The notes beneath the pieces were generated by a model. It ran no database searches, was not told the origin of the DNA, and saw nothing but the letters and a program-made list of their open reading frames with translations. A stretch of DNA of 64,000 nt from Carya illinoinensis (Eukaryota; Streptophyta; Magnoliopsida; Fagales; Juglandaceae): contig NC_056759.1 in assembly GCF_018687715.1 (NCBI RefSeq), forward strand, positions 28,828,385-28,892,384. Direction: 5' to 3'. The translations under genes and the position numbers were made by a program. Shown one piece after another: positions 1 to 11,346 of this stretch (within the stretch, counting starts at the first letter, position 1; every line of letters starts with the position of its first letter).

Positions 1-673
1 ACATTATATAGTTAATATATAATATTTTTGGAGAGAATTCCACGAATAATTATAAAATATTATAAAACTTATTTTAATTTTAAATACCATAATTAGTTAA
101 TTACACGTTATTATTTTAATTTTATGTGGGATTTGATAGGAATTTTTGAAGTGTGGGGTTTGACTTGTCCAAGTCATTATGAGGAGGGACATTAGAGGGT
201 AATGAAAGCTTAAAAGAATTAAACATTGGCATATGGTATGATACCTCGTTTGCTGCCTTTTGTCTCGGGCCTTTGTACTTTGACTGGGACCCCACCCGTA
301 CCATTATTTGATATTTCCTTGTGAACCCGAAGCTGCCTTCACTTGCAGCCTCCCATGCCCCCTTCTTCTTCTTATTATTATTATTATTATTTATTCTGTC
401 ACAATTCTTGCTTCTAGATGACACATACCCTATCAATATCATCACCTTTTATGTCTCACCCTCTTAGATTTGTACATCTCAGTAGATTGCGGGTAACTGC
501 ATGTGTCGGAGGCCACAAGGACCCAAGAATCGGATATCACAGCTACAAATCAATAAATATTAATATTCCCATGCTTCTTCTGTTTTTGCCAATTCATATT
601 AGGCAAATAATATTTCTCTAACTTTTTTAAATCGAATTGGATGCCTGACAAGATAAATATGAACAGGAAAATC
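1..673. other. AT-rich intergenic DNA
   Basis: No coding exon can be supported on either strand. The stretch is AT-rich with a slightly more GC-rich patch around 240-500. The open frames there have no start context, splice sites or recognisable protein motif. Confidence 0.6.
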
Positions 674-838
674 TGATTATAAGCAATTATGTGTATTAAT
701 ATGCACGCTCATCTAATGTGATTGATCAGAAAGTCAAAATTTAATGAAAATAGTATCAATTTAAATTTTAAATATAAAGATTGTAGCAATATTGATATAC
801 AGATCGGTATGCTATTTCGCTTGTATATAACAAAACTC
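674..838 (+). repeat. MITE family M1, copy 1 (diverged)
   Basis: This is one of five dispersed copies of a segment of about 160 bp (others at 3140, 10709, 45536 and 52003). The family has a central AATTTAAATTTTAAATATA-like core. It has inverted subterminal sequences of the form GTATTAATCTG near the left and CAGATTAATAC near the right, and it ends in ATAACAAAACTC. No coding capacity. The first copy is the most diverged of the set. Confidence 0.6.
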
Positions 839-845
839 AATATTA

Positions 846-979
846 ATTGTGATAGATACTAAGAGATTAATTAAAAGTAAACCTATAAACTGACTTAACT
901 TCATGAAATATCACATCAGGTTGTAAGTTTATTTTTATATAATCTTTTTAAAGTTAAAGTATTTCTTTAATAAATATTG

Positions 980-1012
<33 letters not shown>

Positions 1013-1409
1013 GAGATTATCATTGTTTATTATAATTTTTTTTAGGACAACTGAGAATTTCTCATAGCATTACAGTAGACAGTCCCAACCTTTGACTTCA
1101 CTCTGTCTTCCATTTTAAAGTTGAAGAATTCTAAAGTCTATGAGCCTCAATCGTTTAAAAAGAAATCTAGGTTTACACATCATTAGAAACAAAATAGAAA
1201 AAACGACAAGAAATTGATGAAACCCACAATTTGACTTTATAAAAACAGAACAGCATTTCAAGGCAGTAATATAATCAGATTAAAATAAGTATTGAGAGTT
1301 TAAACTTTGTTCATTTAATTTCCATTCAGCTAAACTCGATTATTTGTATTTTTTTAATTTGTTTGATTGAGCTATTTATGTTTTATATAAGAATTATTCT
1401 ATTTTTAAG
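846..1409. other. Intergenic DNA with a TA/TG microsatellite
   Basis: AT-rich with no supported gene. A compound simple repeat, (TA)n followed by (TG)n, lies at about 979-1011. Around 865-960 there is a weak resemblance to the short palindromic element in the tRNA methylthiotransferase intron at 19154. Confidence 0.5.
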
Positions 1410-1575
1410 TCTGTAATTTTATGTATAATCGTGAAGTATGTAAACGCTGTGTAATTATTTTGATAAAAGAATGTAATCCATTATTAAAAAATAATTTTTT
1501 TTTTCATATAGGTCGTATATTTTATTTATTTTTTTCAAAATGATTACATGACGATTACACAATTCACAATTATAA
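1410..1575 (-). repeat. MITE family M2, inverted copy
   Basis: The reverse complement of this segment matches 8318-8480 over about 160 bp. Shared blocks include a GTGTAATCATTTT-like motif, an AAATAAATAAATA run, a CGACCTATATGAAAAAAA block and TTTTTTAATAATGGATT. Both copies have no coding potential. This supports a small dispersed non-autonomous element family. Confidence 0.6.
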
Positions 1576-3139
1576 ATATCTTTTCTCATTTTCATATTAG
1601 AAATGAACACTTCAACTAATTATTTGTACCATTGTTGTGGTTTAAAGCAACTGGACCAAAAGTAAAAAGCAAGCAGCAACTAAAGATCAACACATATTAC
1701 TTTAAAGATCCTACTTTATTTCTAGGAATCTGGTTTATTGGAATATTTTCCACCAAAGAACATGCATGCAAGCTCTCATAAGACTCATTTTATATGTTTA
1801 TTTCTCCTGTTTAAAGATTTCATTCCTAAAAAAATTCAAGAACCTTGCCATACTTTCTGGTCGCCACAAATTAAGTAACCGCGCATTATGACAATACCTA
1901 ATAGAAAAGGAAAAAGAAAATGGTTGTTGGAAGACCAACAACTTCCCTAGCTGTATTAAAATAATCATGCATTAATCCTAATTAATATGCTCTAATGAAT
2001 AGAGTCAACTAGCTAGGGCCAATAACAAAGATGGTCATCATCTTTAATTGGTGTCACATGTATGCATGTATGCCCCCACATGGGCAAGTTCTATGAGCGA
2101 ATGAATCGGACTCAAGCAACGTTCCTTTTACCTTTTGTTCTCTTTTGTACAATTTCTCTAGGGTCCAGCGGCGAGAATGACGGAAATTAAGGAACGGGAA
2201 CCTCGACGGTGGGACCCCTCTCCCACTCCACTCCGCCTACTCTGATCACTGTTTCTTTTTCTTTGCGCAGATTTCGGGTTTTATTGGCGTGCCGTGTACA
2301 ATTAGGTCACGCATTCATCATAAATCTCACCTACTAAGTAATAAAAGATAATTACCTGGTGCACAAAAGTATTATCTCCGCTACAGTAATATTAAATACA
2401 GTCATAAATTATGTATATATTATATAATTTTTAAAAAAATTAATAAAATTTGAAAACTAATTTGTATAAGTGTCTAATAATCTATTATAAGGATGAGAAA
2501 TATTACATACAATCTCTAAAATAATATTATTTTTGAAATATTTTAAAAATTTTAAAATATCCTTCTTAAAATGATATTTTTTCTTCTTTAATAAAGAATC
2601 TGCACATGCAATTCCCTCTTGGAGATTGCAAATAAAATTTTTCTACAAGTATTCAGAATTTTACTAGATAAAAGATATGTTATATTTATACCATTTTTAA
2701 GAATACTCTTCATGAAAAAAGAAAAAAAAAATAATAATATCATGTCTAGTGAAAGTGTTATGGGTTATTCCCAAAGGTTTAAAATAATAATTTTTTGTTA
2801 AGTGAATCTAATAACTTAAACCAATAAACTTGTGTTTTTATTTTTTTCTTCTTTTCTATTTTATATTTTTTAACATTTTAAAAAATAAAAAAATATATAT
2901 CATTACACTAAAAAATACTTTTTTAATCATTAAATAATAAAAATTAAATAAAATTAAAATGCATTTGATTAAGAGATAAACTCAAGCCATATACCAACAT
3001 TTCTCTTAATTTTTACACTGTTATATTCTTTGTTTAATCCCTAGGTGATGTTGTTCTGTCACCTCATATTGTTTTCTTCCCCGAAGAAGGACAAACAGAT
3101 GACAGACATCCAACATTTTTGGAAGGTGAAAAAAATATA
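1576..3139. other. Intergenic DNA without a supported gene
   Basis: Mostly AT-rich. A GC-richer patch at about 2160-2300 looks like relict promoter or exon DNA but has no usable frame or splice sites. No RNA gene was recognised. Confidence 0.5.
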
Positions 3140-3298
3140 GTTATAAATACGATTATGTATTAATCTGTATATCAATATGATGTGATTGGTTAAAAAGTAG
3201 ATTATATTAAAAATAGTGTTAATTTAAATTTTAAGTATAAATAAATCAATATTGATACACAGATTAATACACGACTGTATTTATATATAATAAAACTC
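3140..3298 (+). repeat. MITE family M1, copy 2
   Basis: This copy shows the inverted ends best. GTATTAATCTGTATATCAATA near the left (about 3157) is complementary to ATTGATACACAGATTAATAC near the right (about 3250). It ends in the family-typical ATATAATAAAACTC. Confidence 0.65.
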
Positions 3299-4494
3299 AA
3301 CGTTGAAACGGGTGGAAGCAGGTGCAGGAGTACTCTTTTCTAGAGGTTTTGCACGGCATATATTAGAAATTCATGAACAATCTTACAGTTCTGGAACCTC
3401 ATATGTTGTATCATGACACCTTGTGTGTGCTGTATCTTTATTTATTAATTCCACCGCATTTTCTCATTGCAATCTGACAGTGACCCCCTGATGTTATGCC
3501 ATTTGTGTGTTAGGTAAAGTTAGGTTTACTCCTCATGCACACAATAATACCATATTGAAAAAATTCTCCTCATCAATCCTATGCCAAAAACTTATTTTTA
3601 TTATTATTTTTTTCTTTCTCGTGAGTCGTGTGTAATATAAAACTGCTAAGTAAAATAACTCTACTACATTCATCACCATCATCATCATTATCATATATAC
3701 ACATACATATATATATATATAGGTTTCACCATTTGCAGACAACGCAACATAATGTCATAACATGTGGTGTATCCACATGATTTGGTATCTTTTTTCATAT
3801 TCCTCTAAATTAAAGGCGTGGGATTAGGGTTTTATGAAACCTCCGAATAATATGGATCACATATTAAGTACTATTAAATTTTAATTTAATTTAATTTTTT
3901 TTTTTACTTCAAAATGCATAATTCAATCTTAAATTAATAAACGATTCTATTATCAAGTCAGTATGTAGATCACATTTAATAAAATATTTATGTAATGTAA
4001 TTTAATTTAAAAAATAAATTTTAAATTTTATAAATTAAATTTTATTATTTAAATAACGTAAATAATGCGCATCGCTAAAATGAATAGATAAGATCTAAAT
4101 TGTTTCCGTTCAAGTACATAAATGCCGCCATCAATTCATTTAAAAAGCTACTGTAGCACCATCTATAATTTAATACATAAGATAAGATTGGTGGCCTCTA
4201 CTATTTATTATTTCGCTGTCTTTACGGTTTTTTTTATTATTATTATTTTTATCTAATCAAGCTTGCATATATATAAATATTGGAAAGAAATTACAACAAG
4301 TCTAAGGAAGGTCTTTGCCACTATCAATATACAAAATACTATTTGAAATATTAGAAAATGAAATGCTATCAAATTTAGAGTTTGTAGCGACCCATTGTGC
4401 TACTGAGTGTGCAAATCGATTTTGTGACCTATTGATTTTTTTGAAGATCTAATCCTGTTGAGATCAACGGTTTGGCTCTGTTGATTGGGCAGGT
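3299..4494. other. Intergenic AT-rich DNA
   Basis: No supported gene. A CATCATCATCATT-type short repeat and a (TA)n tract lie around 3669-3720. The minus-strand frame there of about 69 codons is low complexity and is not considered coding. Confidence 0.5.
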
Positions 4495-4690
4495 TTGGGG
4501 TAGGGAATTTTAATATTAAATTTAAAATTCTTATTTTATTATTATAATTTTTTTAAATTTTTATATAAGATATAATAAATAATTTAATTTTTATAAATTC
4601 GAATTTAACTTTTTCAAATTTCAAAATAATTATAATACTAAAAAATAATATTTTAAACTTTTATTTCAAATTCAAAATTCTCATCTCTAC
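4495..4690 (+). repeat. MITE family M3-like AT-rich repeat
   Basis: The segment matches 41618-41785 in the same orientation, sharing TTATTATAAT, TTTTTAAATTTTTATATAA, ATATAATAAATAATT and the ending AAAAAATAATATTTTAAAC. It also matches the MITEs at 16691-16905 and 39295-39520 in inverted orientation. The terminal GAGATGAG motifs are degenerate in this copy. Confidence 0.45.
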
Positions 4691-5689
4691 TCCTAAATCT
4701 GTCTCGAGAGGATTCAGTGAAGTATTTTGTAAGAAAAACAGAAATTCTATTGAATTGCTAGTCCTCATTTGAAGATTATATGTGATGATCTTTTATTAAA
4801 TGAGAAAAATATTTTTATCATTTTAAAGATAAAATTAATTAAACTTGCATTATAATCTCTAAATAAGAATTGTACTTACATTAAAAGGGCAGGCAAGCCC
4901 TACTTGTTTTTTTCTTTTTCTTTTTTATATATAAATTAAAGAGTCAACGAGTTTCGAATTCAAATTTTTTATTTAAAAATTCAAGTCATATAGAATTAAA
5001 TCTACTCTACTATTTAATAAATAAGTTAAGATCGGTGGACTCTACTATTTATTATTTCGCCGCGTTTATAATTTTCCTTCCTTTTTTTGAAATGGATTCA
5101 ATACCGAATGCAAAACCCTTAAAAAAATATATAAAAATCTACTTCTTTGTCTAAAATTAATTTATAATTCTATTTAAAATTAACGATAATTATATAAAAT
5201 TAAAAATAATTTTTTAATAAAGTGGCATAATTACAGTGTAGCCCACTAATCATATAATTTTAGCCATTAATGTACTACATTTATATAAACTTTTATTCTC
5301 TCTTTTTAATTTAAAAAATATTATTTGTACTTATAATTTTTACTTAGATAATAATAATAAAAACTGATAAAATAAATTTTATAAGTAAAATTGTAATTAA
5401 AAATTATAGATTAGACATGATTAAACATTTTGTACATCGTTGAAATATTTCTAATAGTTATGCATTAAATTTTTATTAAGTATCTTAAATTATTTCTACA
5501 TTACGTAAGTCTATAATTTAATATAATATATTAGATTATAAATTTTTTTTTTTTTTTAAATTGATGTAACGTATCGTATTAAATAATAACCGCTTGTAAA
5601 GTTTTTTGTAAGGTTTTTTGGATGTAAAAATCAGAAGGCAGTAGAAATTGATGGATTCGACAAGATTATCAGAAGGTATCAGCGACGAC
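4691..5689. other. Intergenic AT-rich DNA
   Basis: No supported gene, RNA gene or clear repeat boundary. Long A/T runs and short homopolymers dominate. Confidence 0.5.
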
Positions 5690-5945
5690 TGCTGCCACAG
5701 CGTGATCTGATTGGCTGGGATGTGGGATGGTCCACGTGACAGAACGTGGCCACCACAAGTGTGGTAGTTGAATGGGGACCCACAAAAATGAAAAATAAAG
5801 GCGACGCTGCACGTGGCGTGCATGTTTGCCTTTTCCCACCGCTCGAGATCCTCCTGTCGTCAACCACTGAACGTCGGTGGATATATATACCCTATTCTCA
5901 TTGGCCAACTGAGAATCCAACTCGTTCCACGTCAACGTAAATAAC
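5690..5945. promoter_or_regulatory. Orphan promoter-like G-box/CCAAT/TATA cluster
   Basis: In about 250 bp there are four ACGT-core motifs: CCACGTGACAG and AACGTGGCC near 5731-5750, GCACGTGGCG near 5809-5820, and CCACGTCAACG near 5927-5937. A TATA-like ATATATATA lies at 5880-5889 beside ATTGGCCAA at about 5900. GC content is well above the flanks. In plants ACGTG(G/T)C motifs bind bZIP/bHLH factors in ABA and light responses. No coding exon follows within 2 kb on either side, so it may be a relict promoter, a transposed promoter or the control region of an unrecognised non-coding transcript. Confidence 0.35.
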
Positions 5946-6284
5946 AAAAATATGAAAATCTTATTCTAATAAAAATGAAAAATTCCTTGTCATTTTTATA
6001 ACACTTTTTAAGTAAAAATAAAACAAGTAAAAAAAATTACAAATTAACATTTTTTTGATGTGAAATATTTAATTATAAAATTAAATTATTATAATATAAA
6101 TTTAATAAATTACATAAAACTATATCAATTTATAAATTTATTTTTATAAAAATTTTTTATGATTATAATACTCCTATTCATGATACTTTAACCGTCTAAT
6201 TATAATATTATTTTAAGTAATGTTATTTGATTATATTAATCTGAATAGGAATAAACTTAGGAACTTTTTACAAGCCTGAACTAT
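5946..6284. other. Intergenic AT-rich DNA
   Basis: Nothing supported beyond A/T-rich sequence between the promoter-like patch and the first hAT-type element. Confidence 0.5.
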
Positions 6285-6742
6285 TAGGGGGGAAAAATCG
6301 ACCCCTTCGACACTATTTTTTGACAAAATCAACACCGACTAATGAGAGAAAATAGGGAGGAAAGAAAGAGGATGAGAGAAATTGAGAGAGTGAATCGAAG
6401 AAAAAGAAGACGATTTAATTCTAAAATGACGCCGTCATCATTCAACTTATATTTTTTTATACGTTATGAATAAAACCATTCTGTTTTAATTGTATTTAAA
6501 ATATAACTATAGGCATAAAACGACACCGTTCTATTTAAATTTAAGTGGTATGGCATCGTTTTGAGTACATCATATATATATATATAATATTTATTTTATT
6601 GGTCAGTTTAGTGGTTTGACCTAAATCGAATCGGCTGACATCGATTTTCTCTATTTGCTGCGGCATGCCAACTAGTTTTCCACTTATTTTGGCCAGTTCT
6701 TTGTTGGTGTAGGTTGGTCCAACTGGTTCCTGTATAGTCCTA
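6285..6742. mobile_element. Non-autonomous hAT-type element, copy 1
   Basis: The left end TAGGGGGGAAAAATCGACC and the right end (TAGTCCTA) fit the TAGGG-type hAT terminal inverted repeat. The flanking octamers TGAACTAT (6277-6284) and TTAATTAT (6743-6750) agree at 6 of 8 positions, as expected for a decayed 8-bp duplication. Interior blocks (AATGACGCCGTCAT, AAACGACACCGTT, TTTAAGTGGTATGGCATCG) are shared in the same order with the element at 12300-12896. There is no transposase. Confidence 0.65.
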
Positions 6743-7859
6743 TTAATTATATTCTATTAAAAAGACAGTGAATTTTTATAATAATCATTTGAGTAATGAA
6801 GACTAAAAATCACATCAAATGAATTAGGTTCCAAAAACAAAAAAAATGAAAAGAAAACCAAAACTCTTTTTTTTCTCTAATTTTTGGAAGACTTCAAGTT
6901 TTCAAATTTGTTTTGAGAAGATTTAATTTTGGAAAATATTTTAGTAACAAAAGGATGGCATAAAAATAAACTTATAAATTGATATGAATTAATGCGGTAC
7001 ATCAGATTGTAAAATTACTTTTATTATAAAGTAGATCGGATTTCATAAAGCTACATTAGTTTGTAAATTTTATTTTATGTAATCTTTTTGTATCTATAAC
7101 AGTTCTATTTAATTTTTCTCTTTTATCTTTTGGGCATGTTAATTAATAGATATATTTTTTAATTTATTTAAAATCTAAAAGATGTTTTTTTTATTTTTTT
7201 TAAAAGTAGCACTGCTCCTAAAACTTTGGGGATGAGAAGTTTCTTAAGTTTGTTTGGGAACCGTGCCCCTGCCTTCCATTTGTCTTTGTTAAGTCTTTTG
7301 TCAAGTTTAATGCAGTTTCTAATATTATTGATCATGTGACGCCGTCGCAGTTTTTAATATTACTCATGTGACGCTTTAAGGAAGGTTCAAGGCACATTTC
7401 ATCTTATATTCTAAAAGAGTTAGTCAATGATATAATTAAAACTTTATTGAAACTATTAAAAATAGTACGAAATTATCATTTTTATATAATGTAAAATTTC
7501 ATACACCACCTACTATTATCACTGGGTATGAAATATTATAATCTCTCATCTTTAAATTCTTGATATTTTTTTAAAGTATAGACACAAATATGAGTTGAGT
7601 CTCTTTTTGGAGCGTTATGGGTCCATTTCAAGGTGAAGAATGAAAATGATGGTTTTTTTTTTTTTTTTTTTTTGTAAAGATTTCCCGTTAAAACGTGATT
7701 TCCATTCTCTTTCCTCTTAAAACGTTATTTGAAGGAAGTTTCTTGTCAAGTCCATGTGGTTGAGTACGGCCTTTTTGAAATTGAAAGTGTACATACGTTG
7801 AGTACGAACCTCAAGCTCATGAATTCATGTTACCAAACTTGTTTACTCAATTTTGGTGA
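6743..7859. other. Intergenic DNA
   Basis: No supported gene. A poly-T tract lies around 7652-7673. At about 6963-7092 there is a weak match to the short palindromic element family seen at 19154-19275. Confidence 0.5.
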
Positions 7860-7909
7860 TAGGCAAGCGGAATTGATGCACTAGATGCTGCCCCGAGGCT
7901 AGAGTTGCG

Positions 7910-8100
7910 GAGGGCATTCCTTCATTTACACGACTTACTCTAAGGCTGCACGTTTTCAGCTCCATAATTACTTTGTTCGACAGCCTTCACACTTTGGGTC
8001 CTGAGATGGTGGCCCTTTGGCCTTTATTGTTTTTTTTTTTTTTTTTTTTTTTAGTATATATGATTTCTTTATGTTCCTTCAACAACACCACTCTTGTAAA
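7910..8100 (+). repeat. Segmental duplication, copy A (left block)
   Basis: This block is recognisably homologous to 10475-10650. Both carry, in order, a CTTCATTxACACGAxTTACTC-type motif, TTTTCAGCTCC, TTCACACTTT, a TCCTGAGATG/GCCTGAGATG motif and CCTTCAAC followed by a CCACx-TTGTAA motif. A second pair (9579-9620 with 11527-11583) lies in the same order downstream. See the finding on the duplication. Confidence 0.5.
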
Positions 8101-8317
8101 GTGGATTGGATTGGATTCCTTTCCTTTCTTTTCTTTCGTTTTTTTTTAACCTAATTTTGGGAGGCCATAATCAACAAGATCAGGACTTGACAAAACCGTT
8201 TGTTTGCCACCACTACTAAAAGGTTTTGTTTAGGTTTGGGTGAGAAAATGTATTATGCTGCTTAATCACAATGCTTAACTTATGATGCCAATATAGAGCA
8301 TCATATTATGAGAAATG

Positions 8318-8480
8318 ATACTTGCAGTCGTGAGTGTATAAGCGCCGTGCAATCATTTTTAAAAAAATAAATAAATACATGACTTATATGAAAAAAATAA
8401 AAATTAATTTTTTAATAATGAATTCTACCATTTTTTAAAAGAATTGTACGTCATTTGCACACTTTACGACTGTATGTATT
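8318..8480 (+). repeat. MITE family M2
   Basis: Matches the reverse complement of 1410-1575. Shared blocks include GTGCAATCATTTTTAAAAAA, an AAATAAATA run, GACTTATATGAAAAAAAT and TTTTTTAATAATGAATTC. It sits inside copy A of the local duplication and has no counterpart in copy B, so it probably inserted afterwards. Confidence 0.6.
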
Positions 8481-8537
8481 ATTACTCTAATGTTATTTAT
8501 TACAAAGAGATTGGGCATGCATGCATGCAATCGCAGG

Positions 8538-9449
8538 TAGGCCTGTGCATAAAAGGGCCTAGGCCGATTAACCCGTTAGGCTCGACATGGCCCCACCCGC
8601 CTAAAATCATGTTCAGCGGGTCAAACCCATTACCGGATTTATTACCTATGACATCGGTCGAAACCGATCACCCGCAGAAGAAGAACAACCCAGAAGAACA
8701 TAGCCCAGCAACCCATTAAGAAATCTCAGATATTGTAGTGATGGAAATGGCACAGGCGGACGTAAGGATCAGAGCTCGACCATTTCTGGCCATGGCGGCG
8801 AGCTCAACAACCACCACTAAGAGGAGGAAGCTCCATGTCGAGGAATAGTGCTTTTCGTCGTCCTCATCGTCGTCATTTTAAAAGTTGAGATGGAGACGCC
8901 TCGCGATCAACACAAAGGCGACGGAGGAGCTCCTGTGCTCTAGCCCTAGAGTTTGTAAAGTTTGTCCCTCTATTTCTTCGGCATGACACTGTAAAAGTTG
9001 GATTTTCGTATTAAAACACAGATTCTCTTTACCAAAGGGAAGATTAAACCCATTTCTGAGAAGTCCAGTCGATCCCCTCAAAACGACCTCGTTTTGTTCC
9101 ATTTCACAGAAACCCTAATCCCTCTCTCATTCCCCAGTCCTCCCTCTTTCTCATTCTCGCTGATCTCTTCTCTATTCTTTTTTTTTTCCTCAAGAATATA
9201 TTATTGCATTATTAGCCATTTTTAAGATTGATTAAGATACAAACCCATCTTCTTCCTCTCGCTAAAGCTACGATGCAGAAAGTGAACAGATCATGGTAGA
9301 ACAAACAAGGAGAACGCGAACGGTTTAGAACGGATTCGACCCGACCTAAATTTCAAGGATCGGATCGGATCAATTGTGGTTTTGTTTTCCCTGCGGGTCG
9401 AATCGGATCGGACCAAAATTTGAACCGGGTGGTTTGGTGTGTAGCCCTA
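8538..9449. mobile_element. Non-autonomous hAT-type element with captured gene fragment
   Basis: The 912-bp element begins TAGGCCTGTGCA and its reverse complement begins TAGGGCTACACA. These are hAT-like terminal inverted repeats. It is flanked by an exact octamer ATCGCAGG (8530-8537 and 9450-9457); the base before it also matches. Subterminal GGATCGGATCGGA-like motifs are typical of hAT elements. No transposase is present. The interior (about 8725-8900) encodes a fragment similar to plant KRP/ICK cell-cycle inhibitors, so this is a gene-capturing element analogous to Pack-MULEs. Confidence 0.75.
8725..8900 (+). pseudogene. KRP/ICK cyclin-dependent kinase inhibitor fragment, captured
   Basis: From the ATG at 8741 the frame reads MEMAQADVRIRARPFLAM, then an Ala-Ser-Thr stretch and TKRRKL, ending at TAG 8846-8848 after 35 codons. 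Plant Kip-related proteins have this N-terminal layout: an acidic/hydrophobic start, a VRTRAR-like motif, an Ala-rich run and a KRRK basic motif, then a serine run and a basic RRR segment. Beyond the stop, the same frame continues with a serine-rich run (8852-8875), a second stop and an Arg-rich segment. The C-terminal CDK/cyclin-binding region is not present. It is therefore a broken fragment rather than a functional inhibitor. The family call rests on motif order only. Confidence 0.5.
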
Positions 9450-9457
9450 ATCGCAGG

Positions 9458-10464
9458 CTCTTATAATTTTGTTTCTGATTTTGTCATTCAAAAGGGTAAC
9501 AAGGTCGTATAAGAGAGATTATTAAGAGCTTCCACATACATACAACATGATTAAGGAAACTTTTATACCATTTTAGGACCCATGCTATAAAAGGTACATA
9601 TACCACCCACATACATGTCATAGTTGTGTAATAATGTAGTGATTTTGATATTCATTACATTAAAAGGGTAGTTGAAGATGTTCACCAATCAGGTTCAACT
9701 ATAATAAGGGATGTCCTTTTACCCATGTCACCCCTACATTGTTTTTACAACTCTATGCTTAAAAAAAGGAAGAAGAAAATTCACCATTTTCGTATCCATA
9801 TACTTTCCATTACATTTTCGCCCTTAAGTTTTGCGATACACAAGTCAATAAGTTAACACACCACTTGTTTTGAAGCCCATTATAACTTTAGGAGAAAATT
9901 AAAATACCAATCATTTTTTAATATAATTAATGTCTACATCAACCGTGTGTTGGTTTGTAAAAAAATGAGGCTTATAAATAGATTTTCTCTTTTAATTTTA
10001 TAAAAAAAATAACAAAGTTTGGTTTTAGAAAATTCTTAGCAAGTCTCTCAAGCACAAGAAACCTTTACTATGCTAGAAACTTTTTCTCAAGAAAAATAAA
10101 AAAACAATAAAGGAATTCCTTATATACCTAGGTAGGCATGACTATTGGTTACACACCTAATAAAATTAATTATATAGCTATATATATTTTTCTTTAATGA
10201 GGAAATATATAGCAATATATGTGAGATGTCCCACAATATATACAAGTTCAATAAATCTTCTTAGTTCTTGGTGCCATGTGCCTCAACCAAAAAGGGGATA
10301 AAAGGGGTTTACTAGGTAAGACTTGTTAAATGCAATGATTCATTAGCACATGGACTTTTTGGGTAAATATTCTCTCTAATCACTGGTAAAAGGAAAATTA
10401 AGACAAGCACCGCTGCACCAACACCTGCAAAAAGGCAGAATTTGATTCACTTTTAGGACTTGGA
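9458..10464. other. Intergenic DNA
   Basis: No supported gene. The left part (9579-9620) belongs to copy A of the local duplication. The rest is AT-rich with short TATA runs. Confidence 0.45.
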
Positions 10465-10474
10465 TACTCCCTTG

Positions 10475-10650
10475 GAAGCCCAATTCTTCATTGACACGAT
10501 TTACTCAAATGGTAAACCTTTTCAGCTCCCCATCATTATTTTCGTGACACCTTTTCACACTTTTTGGGGCCTGAGATGCTTGCCCTTTCTCTATTGCTCT
10601 TTTTGTCACCCTTCTCTAGAACCTTCAACGATTCCACCCCTTGTAATAGA
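10475..10650 (+). repeat. Segmental duplication, copy B (left block)
   Basis: Partner of 7910-8100, with the same motif order and roughly 70% identity by eye. The 96-codon open frame here is not considered coding because the partner copy does not preserve it. Confidence 0.5.
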
Positions 10651-10708
10651 AGTGAATGAATATCTCACCTCTCTCTCTCTCTCTCTGTTTTTGATTTCCG
10701 AAAAATTT

Positions 10709-10868
10709 AATTATAAGTATAATTATGTATTAATATATATATTAATTTAATATGATTAGTTAAAATGTAAATTTTATTAAAAATAATATTAATTTAAATT
10801 TTAAATATGAATGAATCAGTATTGATACGTAGATTAATGCATGACTTTACTTGTATATAACAAAACTC
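10709..10868 (+). repeat. MITE family M1, copy 3
   Basis: Carries the family core (ATTAATTTAAATTTTAAATA), the AGTATTGATACGTAGATTAAT right inverted region and the end TATATAACAAAACTC. It lies inside copy B of the local duplication and is absent from copy A. Confidence 0.65.
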
Positions 10869-11029
10869 TAAAAATATGAAAAAATTACTCTAATTTTGTT
10901 CAAGAACTGTATTTCATTGAAATGCCAAATTTAGACCCCAGAACTTTAAATTTGCAAACTTTCCCTCTCTGCAATTAGTCTAAAGAAACAAGAAAGAAGT
11001 GCATGAAACACTGACAAATGCAAGTGTAA

Positions 11030-11346
11030 GGGCTCGTTTGGTTGTTAGACTGAGTTTTGAGCTCAGTTCAGTGTAATTTTAAATTAAATTTAACATCCAA
11101 ACATTCAATTTTTAAATTACTAAACCTATCTTAATTTAAAACCTCTTTACATGTAAAATCCATAATCTTTTTTTAACTCAACACATCTTTATATATGAGA
11201 TTCACAATATTTTTTTACCTTTTTATAAATATCTCTAAACTCGTTTTAATATATAAATATATTTTAAATAGATCTCATATAACTCATTCTACCAATTTAA
11301 CTATTACTATTTATAAAGAGATCAACTCAACGTTACAAACGCAACC
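11030..11346. mobile_element. Tourist/PIF-Harbinger-type MITE
   Basis: The 317-bp element begins GGGCTCGTTTGGTTGTTAGA and ends ...AACGTTACAAACGCAACC, whose reverse complement begins GGTTGCGTTTGTAACGTTGA. It is flanked by TAA (11027-11029 and 11347-11349), the 3-bp target duplication typical of PIF/Harbinger elements. AT-rich interior, no transposase. A diverged fragment of the same family may lie at 44345-44470. Confidence 0.65.

Noticed and set aside
9488..9505. GGTAACAAGGTCGTATAAG, resembling the 3' end of small-subunit rRNA
   Set aside because: No other rRNA sequence flanks it, and the match stops after about a dozen bases.
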